64,000 nucleotides of DNA from Pseudodonghicola flavimaris (GCF_030164425.1 NZ_JASNJD010000003.1:310001-374000), one strand, 5' to 3'; shown: positions 26,900 through 35,927, counted from the stretch's first letter. The notes: generated from the sequence alone by a model not told the origin. Program-made: numbers and translations.

Positions 26900-28182
26900 G
26901 CGATCTCCTCTTCACCAACGCCCGGCTGATCGACCCCGAGGCCGGCACCGATGCGATCGGCTGGCTGCGGGTCGCGGAGGGCCGCATCACCGAGACCGGC
27001 AGCGGCCCGGCGCCCGATCCGGCGGCCGGCGATCAGCTGGTCGATTGCGGCGGCAAATGCCTGGCACCGGGCATCGTCGATCTGGGCGTGAAGGTCTGCG
27101 AGCCGGGCGAGCGGCACAAGGAAAGCTATCGCAGCGCCGGTCAGGCGGCGGCGGCCGGCGGTGTCACCACCATCGTCACCCGCCCCGACACCGCCCCCAC
27201 GATCGACAGCCCGGAAACGCTGGAATTCGTCACCCGCCGGGCCCAGGCCGACGCCCCGGTCAACGTGCTGCCGATGGCAGCGCTGACCAAAGGCCGGCAG
27301 GGCCGCGAGATGACCGAGATCGGCTTTCTGATGGATGCCGGCGCCGTCGCCTTCACCGATTGCGATCATGTCGTCACCGAAACCAAGGTGCTGTCCCGCG
27401 CCCTGACCTATGCCCGCAGCCTCGGCGCGCTGGTGATCGGCCATCCGCAGGAGCCGGGCCTGAGCCAGGGGGCGGCGGCTACCAGCGGCAAGTTCGCCTC
27501 GCTGCGGGGGCTGCCGGCGGTATCGCCGATGGCCGAACGCATGGGGCTCGACCGCGATATCGCGCTGGTCGAGATGACCGGCGCCCGCTATCACGCCGAT
27601 CAGATCACCACCGCCCGCGCCCTGCCAGCGCTGGAGCGGGCCAAGGCCAACGGGCTCGACATCACCGCCGGCGTCGACATTCACCACCTGACGCTGAACG
27701 AATTCGACGTCGCCAATTACCGCACCTTCTTCAAGCTGAAGCCTCCGCTCCGGTCGGAGGATGATCGCCAGGCGGTGATCGAGGCGGTGCGCAGCGGGCT
27801 GATCGACATCATCTGTTCGATGCACACGCCGCAAGACGAGGAAAGCAAACGGCTGCCCTTCGAAGAGGCGGCCAGCGGCGCGGTGGGGCTGGAAACGCTG
27901 CTGCCGGCGGCGCTGCGGCTCTACCACTCCGGCGATCTGAGCCTGCCCCAGCTGTTCAGGGCCATGGCGCTGAACCCGGCGCAGCGGCTCGGACTGGAGG
28001 CCGGGCGCCTGGCGGCGGATGCGCCGGCCGATCTGGTGCTGTTCGACCCCGACGCGCCCTTCGTGCTCGACCGGTTCAAGCTGAAATCGAAATCCAAGAA
28101 CACGCCTTTCGACGGCGGCCGGATGCAGGGGCGCGTGCTGGCGACCTATGTGGCAGGCCTGCCCGTCTACCGGAGGGACTGA
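26896..28182 (+). CDS. Dihydroorotase-like protein lacking metal ligands (PyrC'/PyrX type)
   Basis: A 428-residue amidohydrolase-fold protein with dihydroorotase-like architecture, but the active-site residues are changed. The metal motif DxHxHxR is D-L-G-V-K-V-C (Gly64 and Lys66 replace the histidines), MPNT is RPDT, the TG-R-H-x-x-H-ST strand is ARYHADQITT, and the catalytic SDHAPH loop is SMHTPQDEE. It therefore probably cannot hydrolyse dihydroorotate. In some bacteria such homologues are structural partners needed for PyrB activity, which fits the shared operon. An active pyrC should then lie elsewhere in the genome. Confidence 0.85.
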   Translation: MSDLLFTNARLIDPEAGTDAIGWLRVAEGRITETGSGPAPDPAAGDQLVDCGGKCLAPGIVDLGVKVCEPGERHKESYRSAGQAAAAGGVTTIVTRPDTAPTIDSPETLEFVTRRAQADAPVNVLPMAALTKGRQGREMTEIGFLMDAGAVAFTDCDHVVTETKVLSRALTYARSLGALVIGHPQEPGLSQGAAATSGKFASLRGLPAVSPMAERMGLDRDIALVEMTGARYHADQITTARALPALERAKANGLDITAGVDIHHLTLNEFDVANYRTFFKLKPPLRSEDDRQAVIEAVRSGLIDIICSMHTPQDEESKRLPFEEAASGAVGLETLLPAALRLYHSGDLSLPQLFRAMALNPAQRLGLEAGRLAADAPADLVLFDPDAPFVLDRFKLKSKSKNTPFDGGRMQGRVLATYVAGLPVYRRD

Positions 28183-28787
28183 TGCCCGAGATCACCTCTT
28201 CCGCGCTGACCCTGATCCTCTGGGCCGTGATCGGCTACGGGCTGGGGTCGATCCCCTTCGGCATGGTGATGACCCGGATCTTCGGTCTCGGCAACCTGCG
28301 CCAGATCGGCTCCGGCAACATCGGCGCCACCAATGTGCTGAGGACCGGCAACAAGGCCGCCGCCGCGCTGACCCTGCTGCTGGACGGCGGCAAGGGCGCC
28401 GCTGCGGTGCTGCTGGCGCGCGCCTTCGCCGGCGACGACGCGGTGCAATTGGCCGGGCTGATGGCCTTCATCGGCCATTGCTTTCCGGTCTGGCTGGGCT
28501 TCCGTGGCGGCAAGGGGGTGGCGACCTTCCTCGGCCTCTGGCTGGCGCTGGCCTGGCCGGTGGGGATCGCCTGCTGCCTGACCTGGCTGGTCGCCGCGCT
28601 CCTCGGCCGGATTTCCTCGCTCAGCGCGCTGGTGGCGGCGGCGGCCTCGACCCTCTGGGCGGTCGGGCTGGGCCATGGCCAGGCGCTGGTGCTGGGCATC
28701 CTGCTGACGCTTCTGGTGTTCTGGCGCCACAAGGCGAATATCGCCCGGCTGCGCGCCGGAACCGAACCGAAGATCGGCCAGAAGTGA
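28182..28787 (+). CDS. plsY: Acyl-phosphate:glycerol-3-phosphate acyltransferase
   Basis: A 201-residue polytopic membrane enzyme that acylates glycerol-3-phosphate from acyl-phosphate, the first committed step of phospholipid synthesis. It shows the PlsY motifs YGLGSIPFG, GSGNIGATNVLR, FIGHCFPVWLGFRGGKGVAT and a C-terminal FWRHKANIARL. It shares one base with the stop of the preceding gene (TGATG), so it is the last gene of the pyrB operon. Confidence 0.94.
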   Translation: MPEITSSALTLILWAVIGYGLGSIPFGMVMTRIFGLGNLRQIGSGNIGATNVLRTGNKAAAALTLLLDGGKGAAAVLLARAFAGDDAVQLAGLMAFIGHCFPVWLGFRGGKGVATFLGLWLALAWPVGIACCLTWLVAALLGRISSLSALVAAAASTLWAVGLGHGQALVLGILLTLLVFWRHKANIARLRAGTEPKIGQK

Positions 28788-28804
28788 GAGCGTCAAACGC
28801 GAAA

Positions 28805-28830
28805 AGGGCCCGGCGCACCCGCCAGGCCCT
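28805..28830. terminator. Weak hairpin between convergent plsY and gshA
   Basis: AGGGCC and GGCCCT form a 6 bp stem with a 14-base loop in the 72 bp gap between the plsY stop and the gshA stop. A run of A bases precedes it, giving a short T-rich tail only for the minus-strand gene. A bidirectional terminator is plausible but weak. Confidence 0.3.
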
Positions 28831-28859
28831 AGCAGATCGGCGGGGGGGCCCGCTCCGGC

Positions 28860-30230
28860 TCAATAGCTGAACGCGTCGTAGATCCTCTCCAGATCGCCGT
28901 TCCAGTCGCCGTTGTAATGGGCCAGCAGCTCATCCGCCGGGGTCATGCCGGTCTCGACGCTGTCCTCCAGCGCATGCAGGAAGTGGCGTTCGTCCTGCAC
29001 CATGCCACCCAGACCGGGACGCGCCCGGGCCTTCAGGCCGCTGCGGGCGATGTCCAGAACCTGACTGGCAAGCTCCTGCATTTTCATGCCGCCGACCACG
29101 GCCTGCAGCCCGTCGTTGCCGGCGCCGACGCGCCAGGCCTCGCGGGTTTCCGCATCCCAGCCCTTGACCAGATCCCAGGCCGCATCCAGCGCGCCCTGAT
29201 CGTACATCAGCCCGACCCAGAAGGCCGGCAGCGCACAGAGCCGCCGCCACGGTCCGCCATCGGCGCCGCGCATCTCGATGAATTTCTTCAGCCGCGCCTC
29301 CGGGAAGGCGGTGGTCAGGTGATCGGCCCAGTCGCTGAGCGTCGGCATCTCGCCCGGCAGCGCCGGCAGCTCGCCCTTGAGGAAATCGCGGAACGACTGC
29401 CCCAGCGCGTCGATATACTTGCCGTCGCGATAGACGAAGTACATCGGCACATCGAGCGCATATTCCACCCAGGCCTCGAACCCGAAGCCCTCGTCGAAGA
29501 CGAAGGGCAGCATGCCCGTGCGCGCCGGATCGAGGTGCCGCCAGACCCAGGAGCGATAGCTCTTCATCCCGTTGGGCTTGCCCTCGAAGAAGGGCGAATT
29601 GGCGAACAATGCGGTCGCCACCGGTTGCAGCGCCAGCGCCACGCGCATCTTCTGCACCATATCGGCCTCGGACCCGAAATCCAGGTTCACCTGAACCGTG
29701 CAGGTGCGCCGCATCATGGTGGTACCGGTGGTGCCGACCTTGCCCATATAGGCATCCATCAGCTTGTAGCGGCCCTTGGGCATCAGCGGCATCTGGTCAT
29801 GGGTCCAGACCGGCGCCGCCCCCAGCCCGATGAAACCGACGCCGATTTCGTCGGCGATGGATTTGACCTCGCGCAGGTGTTCGTTCACCTCGTCGCAGGT
29901 CTGGTGGATGGTCTCCAGCGGCGCCCCCGACAGCTCCAGCGCCCCGCCGGGTTCCAGAGACACGTTGGCGCCATCCTTTTCCAGGCCGATCAGATGGCCG
30001 CCCTCGCGCACCTCGGCCCAGCCATAGCGGTCGCGCAGCCCTTCCAGCACGGCCTCGATCGACCGGTCGCCGGCAAAGGGCAGCGGGTTATGTGTATCCT
30101 TGCAGAACCCGAACTTTTCGTGTTCGGTGCCGATACGCCAGTCCTCTTTCGGCTTGCAGCCGGCCGCGAGGTATTCGGCCAGCTGTTCGTGCCGCTCGAT
30201 CGGGCCGCCGCCGGATTGGGGGATGGACAT
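28860..30230 (-). CDS. gshA: Glutamate-cysteine ligase, plant/alphaproteobacterial type
   Basis: A 456-residue ATP-dependent ligase for the first step of glutathione synthesis. It has the plant-type features: WRIGTEHEKFGF near the N-terminus, SLEPGGALELSGAP, MRRTCTVQVNLDFGSE and RSWVWRHLDPARTG. Length matches alphaproteobacterial GshA rather than the E. coli type (518). It stands as a single gene on the minus strand, convergent with plsY. Confidence 0.94.
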   Translation of the reverse strand: MSIPQSGGGPIERHEQLAEYLAAGCKPKEDWRIGTEHEKFGFCKDTHNPLPFAGDRSIEAVLEGLRDRYGWAEVREGGHLIGLEKDGANVSLEPGGALELSGAPLETIHQTCDEVNEHLREVKSIADEIGVGFIGLGAAPVWTHDQMPLMPKGRYKLMDAYMGKVGTTGTTMMRRTCTVQVNLDFGSEADMVQKMRVALALQPVATALFANSPFFEGKPNGMKSYRSWVWRHLDPARTGMLPFVFDEGFGFEAWVEYALDVPMYFVYRDGKYIDALGQSFRDFLKGELPALPGEMPTLSDWADHLTTAFPEARLKKFIEMRGADGGPWRRLCALPAFWVGLMYDQGALDAAWDLVKGWDAETREAWRVGAGNDGLQAVVGGMKMQELASQVLDIARSGLKARARPGLGGMVQDERHFLHALEDSVETGMTPADELLAHYNGDWNGDLERIYDAFSY

Positions 30231-30293
30231 TCGCGCACTCCGCTCTTTCTCAGATCGTTCGAAGGGCAGTCGTGCGGGGAAATCGCCGGACTG

Positions 30294-30833
30294 TCAATGC
30301 AGCCTTTGATGCAACGGCCGCGACGAATGGCGTTCCCAGATCACCACCGGATGGGCCGAGGCGCGGTTCAGTTCGGCCAACATGCGTTCGGTTTTCAGCC
30401 CCGGCAGGGTGCTGAAAATATCGAAGAGATCGGCGGCCCCCTCGGCGTTAACGGGAATGTGAAGGATCGGCTGGCCCGGCTCCTCCAGCACCCAGAGCGT
30501 CGGGCTCGACCCCGGGTCGAGCACCAGCCGCTCCAGATCGCGGATCGAGACCGATCCGCCGGACAGCGGCCCCATATAGGTGATTTCTCCCTCGGTGATC
30601 ATCACCACCCCGGGGCCCTGCCCGGCACCGGCGCCGCTGGCGCGGAACCGGGCGCGCTGGATGCCGATCAGCGCGATGCCGACGCCGGCGGGGATCAGGA
30701 CCCAGCCGATCCAGCCCAGCAGCCCGCCAACCCGCAGCGCCCAGTAGAGCCCGAGCAGGATCACACCGACGCCGGTCAACGCCTCGCGCCAGCGATGCGC
30801 AGCGGCGGTCACCTCTGGGCGGATAAAACTCAT
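30294..30833 (-). CDS. Membrane protein with two helices and a PH-like C-terminal domain
   Basis: A 179-residue protein of unknown function. Two adjacent hydrophobic segments (GVGVILLGLYWALRV and IGWVLIPAGVGIALIGI) form a hairpin at about residues 20-58, followed by a beta-rich domain (VVMITEGEITYMGPLSGG, DLERLVLDPG, LWVLEEPG) and a C-terminal helix. The ATG overlaps the stop of the upstream acetyltransferase gene by 4 bp, so it is the third gene of the rsmE operon. The design resembles the small membrane protein at 26516-26899. Confidence 0.75.
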   Translation of the reverse strand: MSFIRPEVTAAAHRWREALTGVGVILLGLYWALRVGGLLGWIGWVLIPAGVGIALIGIQRARFRASGAGAGQGPGVVMITEGEITYMGPLSGGSVSIRDLERLVLDPGSSPTLWVLEEPGQPILHIPVNAEGAADLFDIFSTLPGLKTERMLAELNRASAHPVVIWERHSSRPLHQRLH

Positions 30834-31690
30834 GTCCCGCCCCCGCCCAGACGAACAGCCCCGTCGGTCAGCGCCACCAGATATTCCCCGACCCTGCGGA
30901 AGCCGATCGCCTCATAGGCGCGCGAGGCCGCATCGTTGTTGGAAAACAGCACCGCGCGGCGGACGCCTTCGGCGCCGGCCTGCATCAGCACCGCCTGGAC
31001 CGCGCGGCGCCCCAGCCCCTGGTTGCGCATCCCCGGCGGCACATAAACGCCGCCGATCTGGACGATATCCTTGACCCGCGCATTGATCCCCGCCATGGCG
31101 ACCGGCCTGTCCTCCTCCAGCAACAGCTGAAAAAGACCCGCGGCAATGGTCTGCTCCGCCCGGTCACGGGCCACCTCCGCCGCCTGCGACGTACCGGCGG
31201 CACCGGTCCGGGTGTCGGCCTCATAGCCGTGAAACCAGGTGGCCAGCAACGCCGCGTCCCCGGGACCGGGCTGCCGCCAGGTCAGATCGGCGTGGGGCAT
31301 CGCCGCCAGATCCAGCGTATAGAGCGGCTCGGGGTGGTCGAGCTTCAGGCGTCCGGCCAGCCCCAGCGCCTGCAGCCAGAGCCGCGCCTGCGTCGCCTCG
31401 CCGGTCAGCCCCTGCACCGGCCGCCCGGCCAGCACACCGGCCGCCGCGGCAAAGGCCTCCGGCTCGCGCCCCGGGCATTGCAGCATCAAGAACCCGTTGT
31501 TGGAGCAGCCGAAAACCGCCCGCAGCGGTCCTTCCGCCGGCCAGAGGAAATAATCGCAGGCGTAGTCGTGATCGGAGCAGCCGATGCCATGCGCCTCAAG
31601 ATTGCCGCGCAGGAACATCGAGGTTTCGGGATACCCGGCCAGAAAGGCCTCGATCCGCGGCGCGTCCGATGCCTCCGCCTGACGGATCAC
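30830..31690 (-). CDS. GNAT-family N-acetyltransferase
   Basis: A 286-residue acetyltransferase. The C-terminal GNAT domain has the acetyl-CoA-binding motif VYVPPGMRNQGLGRRAV followed by VLFSNNDAASRAYEAIGFRRVGEY. The N-terminal half resembles a second, degenerate GNAT fold. I place the start at GTG 31690, which overlaps the rsmE stop by 4 bp (GTGA) and begins V-I-R-Q-A like other GNATs; an ATG nine codons upstream would overlap rsmE by 31 bp. The substrate is unknown. Confidence 0.82.
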   Translation of the reverse strand: MIRQAEASDAPRIEAFLAGYPETSMFLRGNLEAHGIGCSDHDYACDYFLWPAEGPLRAVFGCSNNGFLMLQCPGREPEAFAAAAGVLAGRPVQGLTGEATQARLWLQALGLAGRLKLDHPEPLYTLDLAAMPHADLTWRQPGPGDAALLATWFHGYEADTRTGAAGTSQAAEVARDRAEQTIAAGLFQLLLEEDRPVAMAGINARVKDIVQIGGVYVPPGMRNQGLGRRAVQAVLMQAGAEGVRRAVLFSNNDAASRAYEAIGFRRVGEYLVALTDGAVRLGGGGT

Positions 31691-32409
31691 CGCCAGTCCC
31701 CCAGCGCCACCTGCCACAGCGTCAGCGCCGCGACCGCCGCCGTATCGGCGCGCAGGATCCGCGGGCCGAGGCTGACGGCACGGGCAAAGGGCAGCCCGCT
31801 CAGCCGCTTGCGCTCGACCTCGGAAAAGCCGCCCTCGGGACCGATCAGGATCGCCCAGGGCCCGGGCGCTGCCCCCGCGAGTGTCAGCGCGGCACCGGCC
31901 TCCGCCTCGTCACAGAACATCAGCTGCCGCCCCTCGGGCCAGTCGGCCAGCAACCGGTCGAGCTTGCTGAGATCGGCAACCTCCGGCACGAAGGTGCCGC
32001 CGCATTGCTCCGCCGCCTCGACCGCATGGGCCTGCAGCCGGTCCTGGCGGATACGTTCGGAATTGGTGAAATCGGTCTGCACCGGCAAGATTCGCGCCGC
32101 CCCCATCTCCACCGCCTTTTCGACGATGAAATCGGTGCGGGCCTTCTTGATCGGCGCAAACAGCAGCCACAGATCGGGCGGCAGCATCAGCGGCGCCGAT
32201 TGTTCCACGCAGTCGAGCATACCGCCGCGCTTGCCGGCCTCGGCCACGGTGGTGAGCCATTCGCCCTCCCGCCCGTTGAACAGCGCCACCGGGTCGCCCA
32301 CCGCCAGCCGCATCACCCCGAAGAGGTAATGCGCCTGCTCCCGCGTCAGAGGAACCGATTGCCCCGCCCCCAGCGGGTGATCTACATAGAGCCTGACCTT
32401 CGCTTTCAT
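31687..32409 (-). CDS. rsmE: 16S rRNA m3U1498 methyltransferase
   Basis: A 240-residue SPOUT-class methyltransferase that modifies U1498 of 16S rRNA with S-adenosylmethionine. An N-terminal PUA-like part (HYLFGVMRLAVGDPVALFNG) is followed by the knotted domain: KKARTDFIVEKAVEMGA, LIGPEGGFSEVE and SLGPRILRADTAAVAAL. It is the first gene of a three-gene minus-strand operon and diverges from ubiA with only 12 bp between the two starts, so the promoters must overlap the opposite coding regions. Confidence 0.95.
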   Translation of the reverse strand: MKAKVRLYVDHPLGAGQSVPLTREQAHYLFGVMRLAVGDPVALFNGREGEWLTTVAEAGKRGGMLDCVEQSAPLMLPPDLWLLFAPIKKARTDFIVEKAVEMGAARILPVQTDFTNSERIRQDRLQAHAVEAAEQCGGTFVPEVADLSKLDRLLADWPEGRQLMFCDEAEAGAALTLAGAAPGPWAILIGPEGGFSEVERKRLSGLPFARAVSLGPRILRADTAAVAALTLWQVALGDWR

Positions 32410-32421
32410 GGGACACTACAT

Positions 32422-33396
32422 ATGCAACGCGCGACACCAACGCCAGACGGGAACGTTCAGGGCCAGGTGGCCGACGCGGTCAAGGGCAACTGGGTCGATA
32501 CGCTCGCCCCGGCCGCCGCCCGCCCCTATCTGCGGCTGTCGCGCGCCGACCGGCCGATCGGCACCTGGCTGCTGCTGCTGCCCTGCTGGTGGGGGCTGGC
32601 GCTGGCGATGCTGTCTGACCGCTCCCCCCGGTGGCAGGATCTGTGGATCTTCGTCGGCTGCGCCCTCGGCGCCTGGCTGATGCGCGGCGCCGGCTGCACC
32701 TGGAACGATATCACCGACCGCGATTTCGACGGCTCCGTCGAACGCACCCGGTCGCGGCCGCTGCCCTCGGGGCAGGTCAGCCTAAAGCAGGCGATCGCCT
32801 ATATGGGCGCCCAGGCGCTGGTGGCGCTGGCGATCCTGCTGACGTTCAATCCCGCCGCCATCGCGCTCGGGGTGCTGTCGCTGCTTCCGGTCGCCGTCTA
32901 TCCCTTTGCCAAACGGTTCACCTGGTGGCCGCAGGTATTTCTCGGCCTCGCCTTCAACTGGGGCGCGCTTCTGGCCTGGACCGCCCATACCGGCAGCCTC
33001 GGCTGGCCGCCGCTGGTGCTCTATGTCGCCGGCATCTCCTGGACTCTGTTCTACGACACCATCTACGCCCATCAGGACACCGAGGACGACGCGCTGATCG
33101 GCATCAAGTCCACCGCCCGCCTGTTCGGCGACGACACCCCGCGCTGGCTGCGCCGCTTCCTGGTGATCACCGTGCTGCTGATGGCGATCGCGGTGATCGG
33201 TGCGGTGGAACCACGGGCCTCGGTCCTGTCGCTGATCGTGGCACTGGCCGGCCCCTGGTTCATGGGCTGGCACATGCGCTGGCAGCTGCGCCAGTTCGAC
33301 CCCGAGGACAACCCGACCCTGCTGCGGCTGTTCCGGGTCAACCGCGATACCGGCCTGATTCCGCTCATCTGCTTCCTCGCCGCCCTGTTGGTGTGA
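32422..33396 (+). CDS. ubiA: 4-hydroxybenzoate polyprenyltransferase
   Basis: A 324-residue membrane enzyme that attaches the polyprenyl tail to 4-hydroxybenzoate in ubiquinone synthesis. The first Asp-rich motif is NDITDRDFD (Asn95 to Asp103), which binds the prenyl diphosphate through Mg; the second is YAHQDTEDD. About eight or nine hydrophobic segments follow a soluble N-terminus of 40 residues. The ATG at 32422 is the last reasonable start before the conserved RPYLRLSRADRPIG. Confidence 0.94.
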   Translation: MQRATPTPDGNVQGQVADAVKGNWVDTLAPAAARPYLRLSRADRPIGTWLLLLPCWWGLALAMLSDRSPRWQDLWIFVGCALGAWLMRGAGCTWNDITDRDFDGSVERTRSRPLPSGQVSLKQAIAYMGAQALVALAILLTFNPAAIALGVLSLLPVAVYPFAKRFTWWPQVFLGLAFNWGALLAWTAHTGSLGWPPLVLYVAGISWTLFYDTIYAHQDTEDDALIGIKSTARLFGDDTPRWLRRFLVITVLLMAIAVIGAVEPRASVLSLIVALAGPWFMGWHMRWQLRQFDPEDNPTLLRLFRVNRDTGLIPLICFLAALLV

Positions 33397-33460
33397 TTGC
33401 ACCGGAGGGGCGGGAGCTGTATGACATCTGCGATCCAGCGAGCCTAAGACAGAAGACCTG

Positions 33461-35461
33461 ATGCGCCTATCTTCCCTGATGCCCGTCGGGGCGACCTTCG
33501 GGGTCGCCGCCATCCTCAGTCTCATCACGGCAAGTTTCGCGGTCACGGCGGTCGAGGACAATACCGAGATCGCGCTGCGCCGCACCCTGGATCAGGCCGG
33601 CTATCCCTGGGCCGAGGTCGAGGCCGACGGGCTGCAGGTGACGCTGGCCGGCACCGCCCCGGACGAGGCCACCCGCTTCGCCGTGCTGACCGCGGTCGGC
33701 CGGGTGATCGACGCCGCCCGCATCATCGACGATATGCAGATCACCCCCACCGCCGATCTGGCGCCGCCGCGGTTCTCGATCGAAGTGCTGCGCAACGCCA
33801 GCGGCATCTCCATCATCGGGCTGGTCCCTGCTGGCACCGACCGCGCCGATCTGGTGGCGCGGCTGGCCAAGGTGACCGGCGGCCAGGAAGTGGCCGATCT
33901 GCTCGACAGCGCCGATTACCCCTCTCCCGACGGCTGGGCCGCCGCGCTCGATTATGCGGTGACCGCTCTGGGAGAACTGCCGCGCGCCAAGATCTCGGTC
34001 ACCGCCGGCCAGGTGGAGATCACCGCCATCGCCGACAGCGGCCTGGCCAAGAAGAAGCTGGAATCCGAGCTGAGCCACAATGCCCCGCCCGGCCTGCGGC
34101 TGGGGCTGGACATCGCTGCGCCGCGGCCGGTGATCACGCCTTTCACCCTGCGCTATGCCATCGACGACAAGGGCGGCCATTTCGATGCCTGCTCCGCCGA
34201 TACCGAGACCAGCCGCGACCGGATCCTGACCGCCGCCCGCGCCGCCGGGCTGACCGGCCCGGCCAGCTGCACCATCGGCATGGGGGTGCCTTCGCCGAAC
34301 TGGGCCCGTGCCGCCGAGCTCGGCCTCGCCGCGCTCTCCGATCTGGGCGCCGGCTCGATCACCTTCGCCGACGCCGATATCACCCTGGTCGCAGCCCAGG
34401 GCACCGACGCCGGCCATTTCGACCGCGTGGTCGGAGAGCTGGAAGCCGACCTGCCCGAGGTCTTCGCGCTGCATGCGGTGCTGCCTCCGGCCAAGGCCGA
34501 TGCCACCGCCGGCCCCCCGGAATTCATCGCGACCCTCAGCCCGGAGGGGCTGGTGCAGCTGCGCGGCCGGCTCAGCGACGACACCCTGCGCGAGATGGCC
34601 GACAGCTATGCCAAGGCGCGTTTCGGCTCCGACAACGTCTATACCGCCACCCGGCTGGTGGAGGATCTGCCCGCCGACTGGTCGGTGCGGGTGCTCGCCG
34701 GGCTGGAGGCGCTGGCGCAGCTGGTCAACGGATCGGTCACCGTGTTGCCTGACTCGGTCGACCTGCGTGGCGTCAGCCATGACGAGGACGCCAGCGCCAA
34801 TATCGCCCGCATCCTCTCCGCCAAACTGGGCGAGGCGGAGAATTTCACCCTCGACATCAGCTATCGCCCGCCACCGCCGCCGGCCGACGCGCCGCCTGAT
34901 CCCGAAGCCTGCGAACTCCGGCTGAGCGAGGCGCAGAAAGACGGCAAGATCACTTTCGAACCCGGCTCCGCCACCATCGCCGCGGAATCGTTACCGATCC
35001 TCGACCGGATCACCGAGATCCTCACCGATTGCGAAGGTGTGCGTCTTGAAATCCAGGGTCATACCGACAGCCAGGGCCGCGAGGAGATGAACCAGCAGCT
35101 CAGCCAGGCCCGCGCCCAGTCGGTGCTGAACGAATTGCGCGCCCGCCGGGTGCTGACCTCCAGCTTCGTCGCGGTGGGCTACGGCGAAACCCGCCCCATC
35201 GCCAGCAACGACAGCGAAGAGGGCCGCGAGGAAAACCGCCGCATCGAATTCCGCCTGATCCGCCCGGCCGAGACCGCGGAGGAGCAAACCACCCTCGACA
35301 GCCTCGCCGATGACGAGACAGGGGCGGCGACCGATCCCGAGGACATGCCCGAAGATATGCATGAGGGCGACGGCGCCGCCATGGACGCGCTGCCCGACGA
35401 CACCGCGCCGCAACAGGATGCCACAGCGGCGGAGCCCGCCGGGGAGAAGGAAAGCGAATGA
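33461..35461 (+). CDS. OmpA-family protein with long N-terminal periplasmic region
   Basis: A 666-residue envelope protein. A hydrophobic N-terminal signal or anchor (residues about 8-30) is followed by repeated BON-like modules of roughly 70-100 residues (LQVTLAGTAPDEATRF, ISIIGLVPAGTDRADL, FIATLSPEGLVQLRGRL). From about residue 490 comes an OmpA peptidoglycan-binding domain: ITFEPGSATI, IQGHTDSQG, QLSQARAQSVLNEL and the REENRRIEFRL end. The C-terminal 50 residues are acidic and probably disordered. It probably ties the outer membrane or a periplasmic assembly to the cell wall. It overlaps the next gene by 4 bp (ATGA). Confidence 0.87.
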   Translation: MRLSSLMPVGATFGVAAILSLITASFAVTAVEDNTEIALRRTLDQAGYPWAEVEADGLQVTLAGTAPDEATRFAVLTAVGRVIDAARIIDDMQITPTADLAPPRFSIEVLRNASGISIIGLVPAGTDRADLVARLAKVTGGQEVADLLDSADYPSPDGWAAALDYAVTALGELPRAKISVTAGQVEITAIADSGLAKKKLESELSHNAPPGLRLGLDIAAPRPVITPFTLRYAIDDKGGHFDACSADTETSRDRILTAARAAGLTGPASCTIGMGVPSPNWARAAELGLAALSDLGAGSITFADADITLVAAQGTDAGHFDRVVGELEADLPEVFALHAVLPPAKADATAGPPEFIATLSPEGLVQLRGRLSDDTLREMADSYAKARFGSDNVYTATRLVEDLPADWSVRVLAGLEALAQLVNGSVTVLPDSVDLRGVSHDEDASANIARILSAKLGEAENFTLDISYRPPPPPADAPPDPEACELRLSEAQKDGKITFEPGSATIAAESLPILDRITEILTDCEGVRLEIQGHTDSQGREEMNQQLSQARAQSVLNELRARRVLTSSFVAVGYGETRPIASNDSEEGREENRRIEFRLIRPAETAEEQTTLDSLADDETGAATDPEDMPEDMHEGDGAAMDALPDDTAPQQDATAAEPAGEKESE

Positions 35462-35772
35462 ACCGCACCGAGTTTATCATCACCACGGCGATCATCCTGT
35501 TCATCGCCTTCGCCGTCGGCTGGTTCGCCAACTGGCTGGTCCACCGCTTCACCCGGGTGCGGCAAAGCGATGTCGCCGATCTCGACCGGATGAGCCAGGA
35601 ACTGCACGAGGCCGAGGAAACCCGTGATCAGGCGATCACCTACCTGCAGCAGCGCGAGGCGGAGCTGACCAATCAGCTGACCCAGACCGAGGCCGAGCTG
35701 CGCGCGGCCATGGACGGCCTGCGCGATGCCCGCCGCGAAGCCGAAGAGCTGCGCGCAGAGCTCGGCCGCTGA
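35458..35772 (+). CDS. Single-span membrane protein with coiled coil
   Basis: A 104-residue protein. One hydrophobic helix at about residues 8-28 (FIITTAIILFIAFAVGWFANWL) is followed by an almost continuous coiled coil rich in Glu, Arg and Ala to the C-terminus. It is coupled to the OmpA-family gene by a 4 bp overlap, which suggests that the two proteins act together in the envelope. No catalytic motif is visible; it resembles other small alphaproteobacterial coiled-coil membrane proteins of unknown role. Confidence 0.8.
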   Translation: MNRTEFIITTAIILFIAFAVGWFANWLVHRFTRVRQSDVADLDRMSQELHEAEETRDQAITYLQQREAELTNQLTQTEAELRAAMDGLRDARREAEELRAELGR

Positions 35773-35883
35773 GCCGCGCCCCCGGCCGCAAGGCGTCCCA
35801 CCCGCCGGAATCCGGCCCTGAGCCCGACAAACACGCAGCCCGTCCTGCCCTGAGCCTGGGCACGACGCGCCCCTTCGACCTGG

Positions 35884-35927
35884 TGCAAATATCCCCGCCG
35901 GAGGCTGCGCCCCGACGGGGCGCATCC
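35884..35927. repeat. Intergenic hairpin repeat, copy A
   Basis: TGCAAATATCCCCGCC leads into GGCTGCGCCCC-gac-GGGGCGCATCC, an 11 bp stem with one mismatch. It lies in the 199 bp convergent gap between the coiled-coil gene and moaE and closely matches copy B at 45965-46008. Similarity continues weakly to a GGTCCCGGC segment near 35955. The convergent placement suggests a bidirectional terminator or a REP-like dispersed element. Confidence 0.7.
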
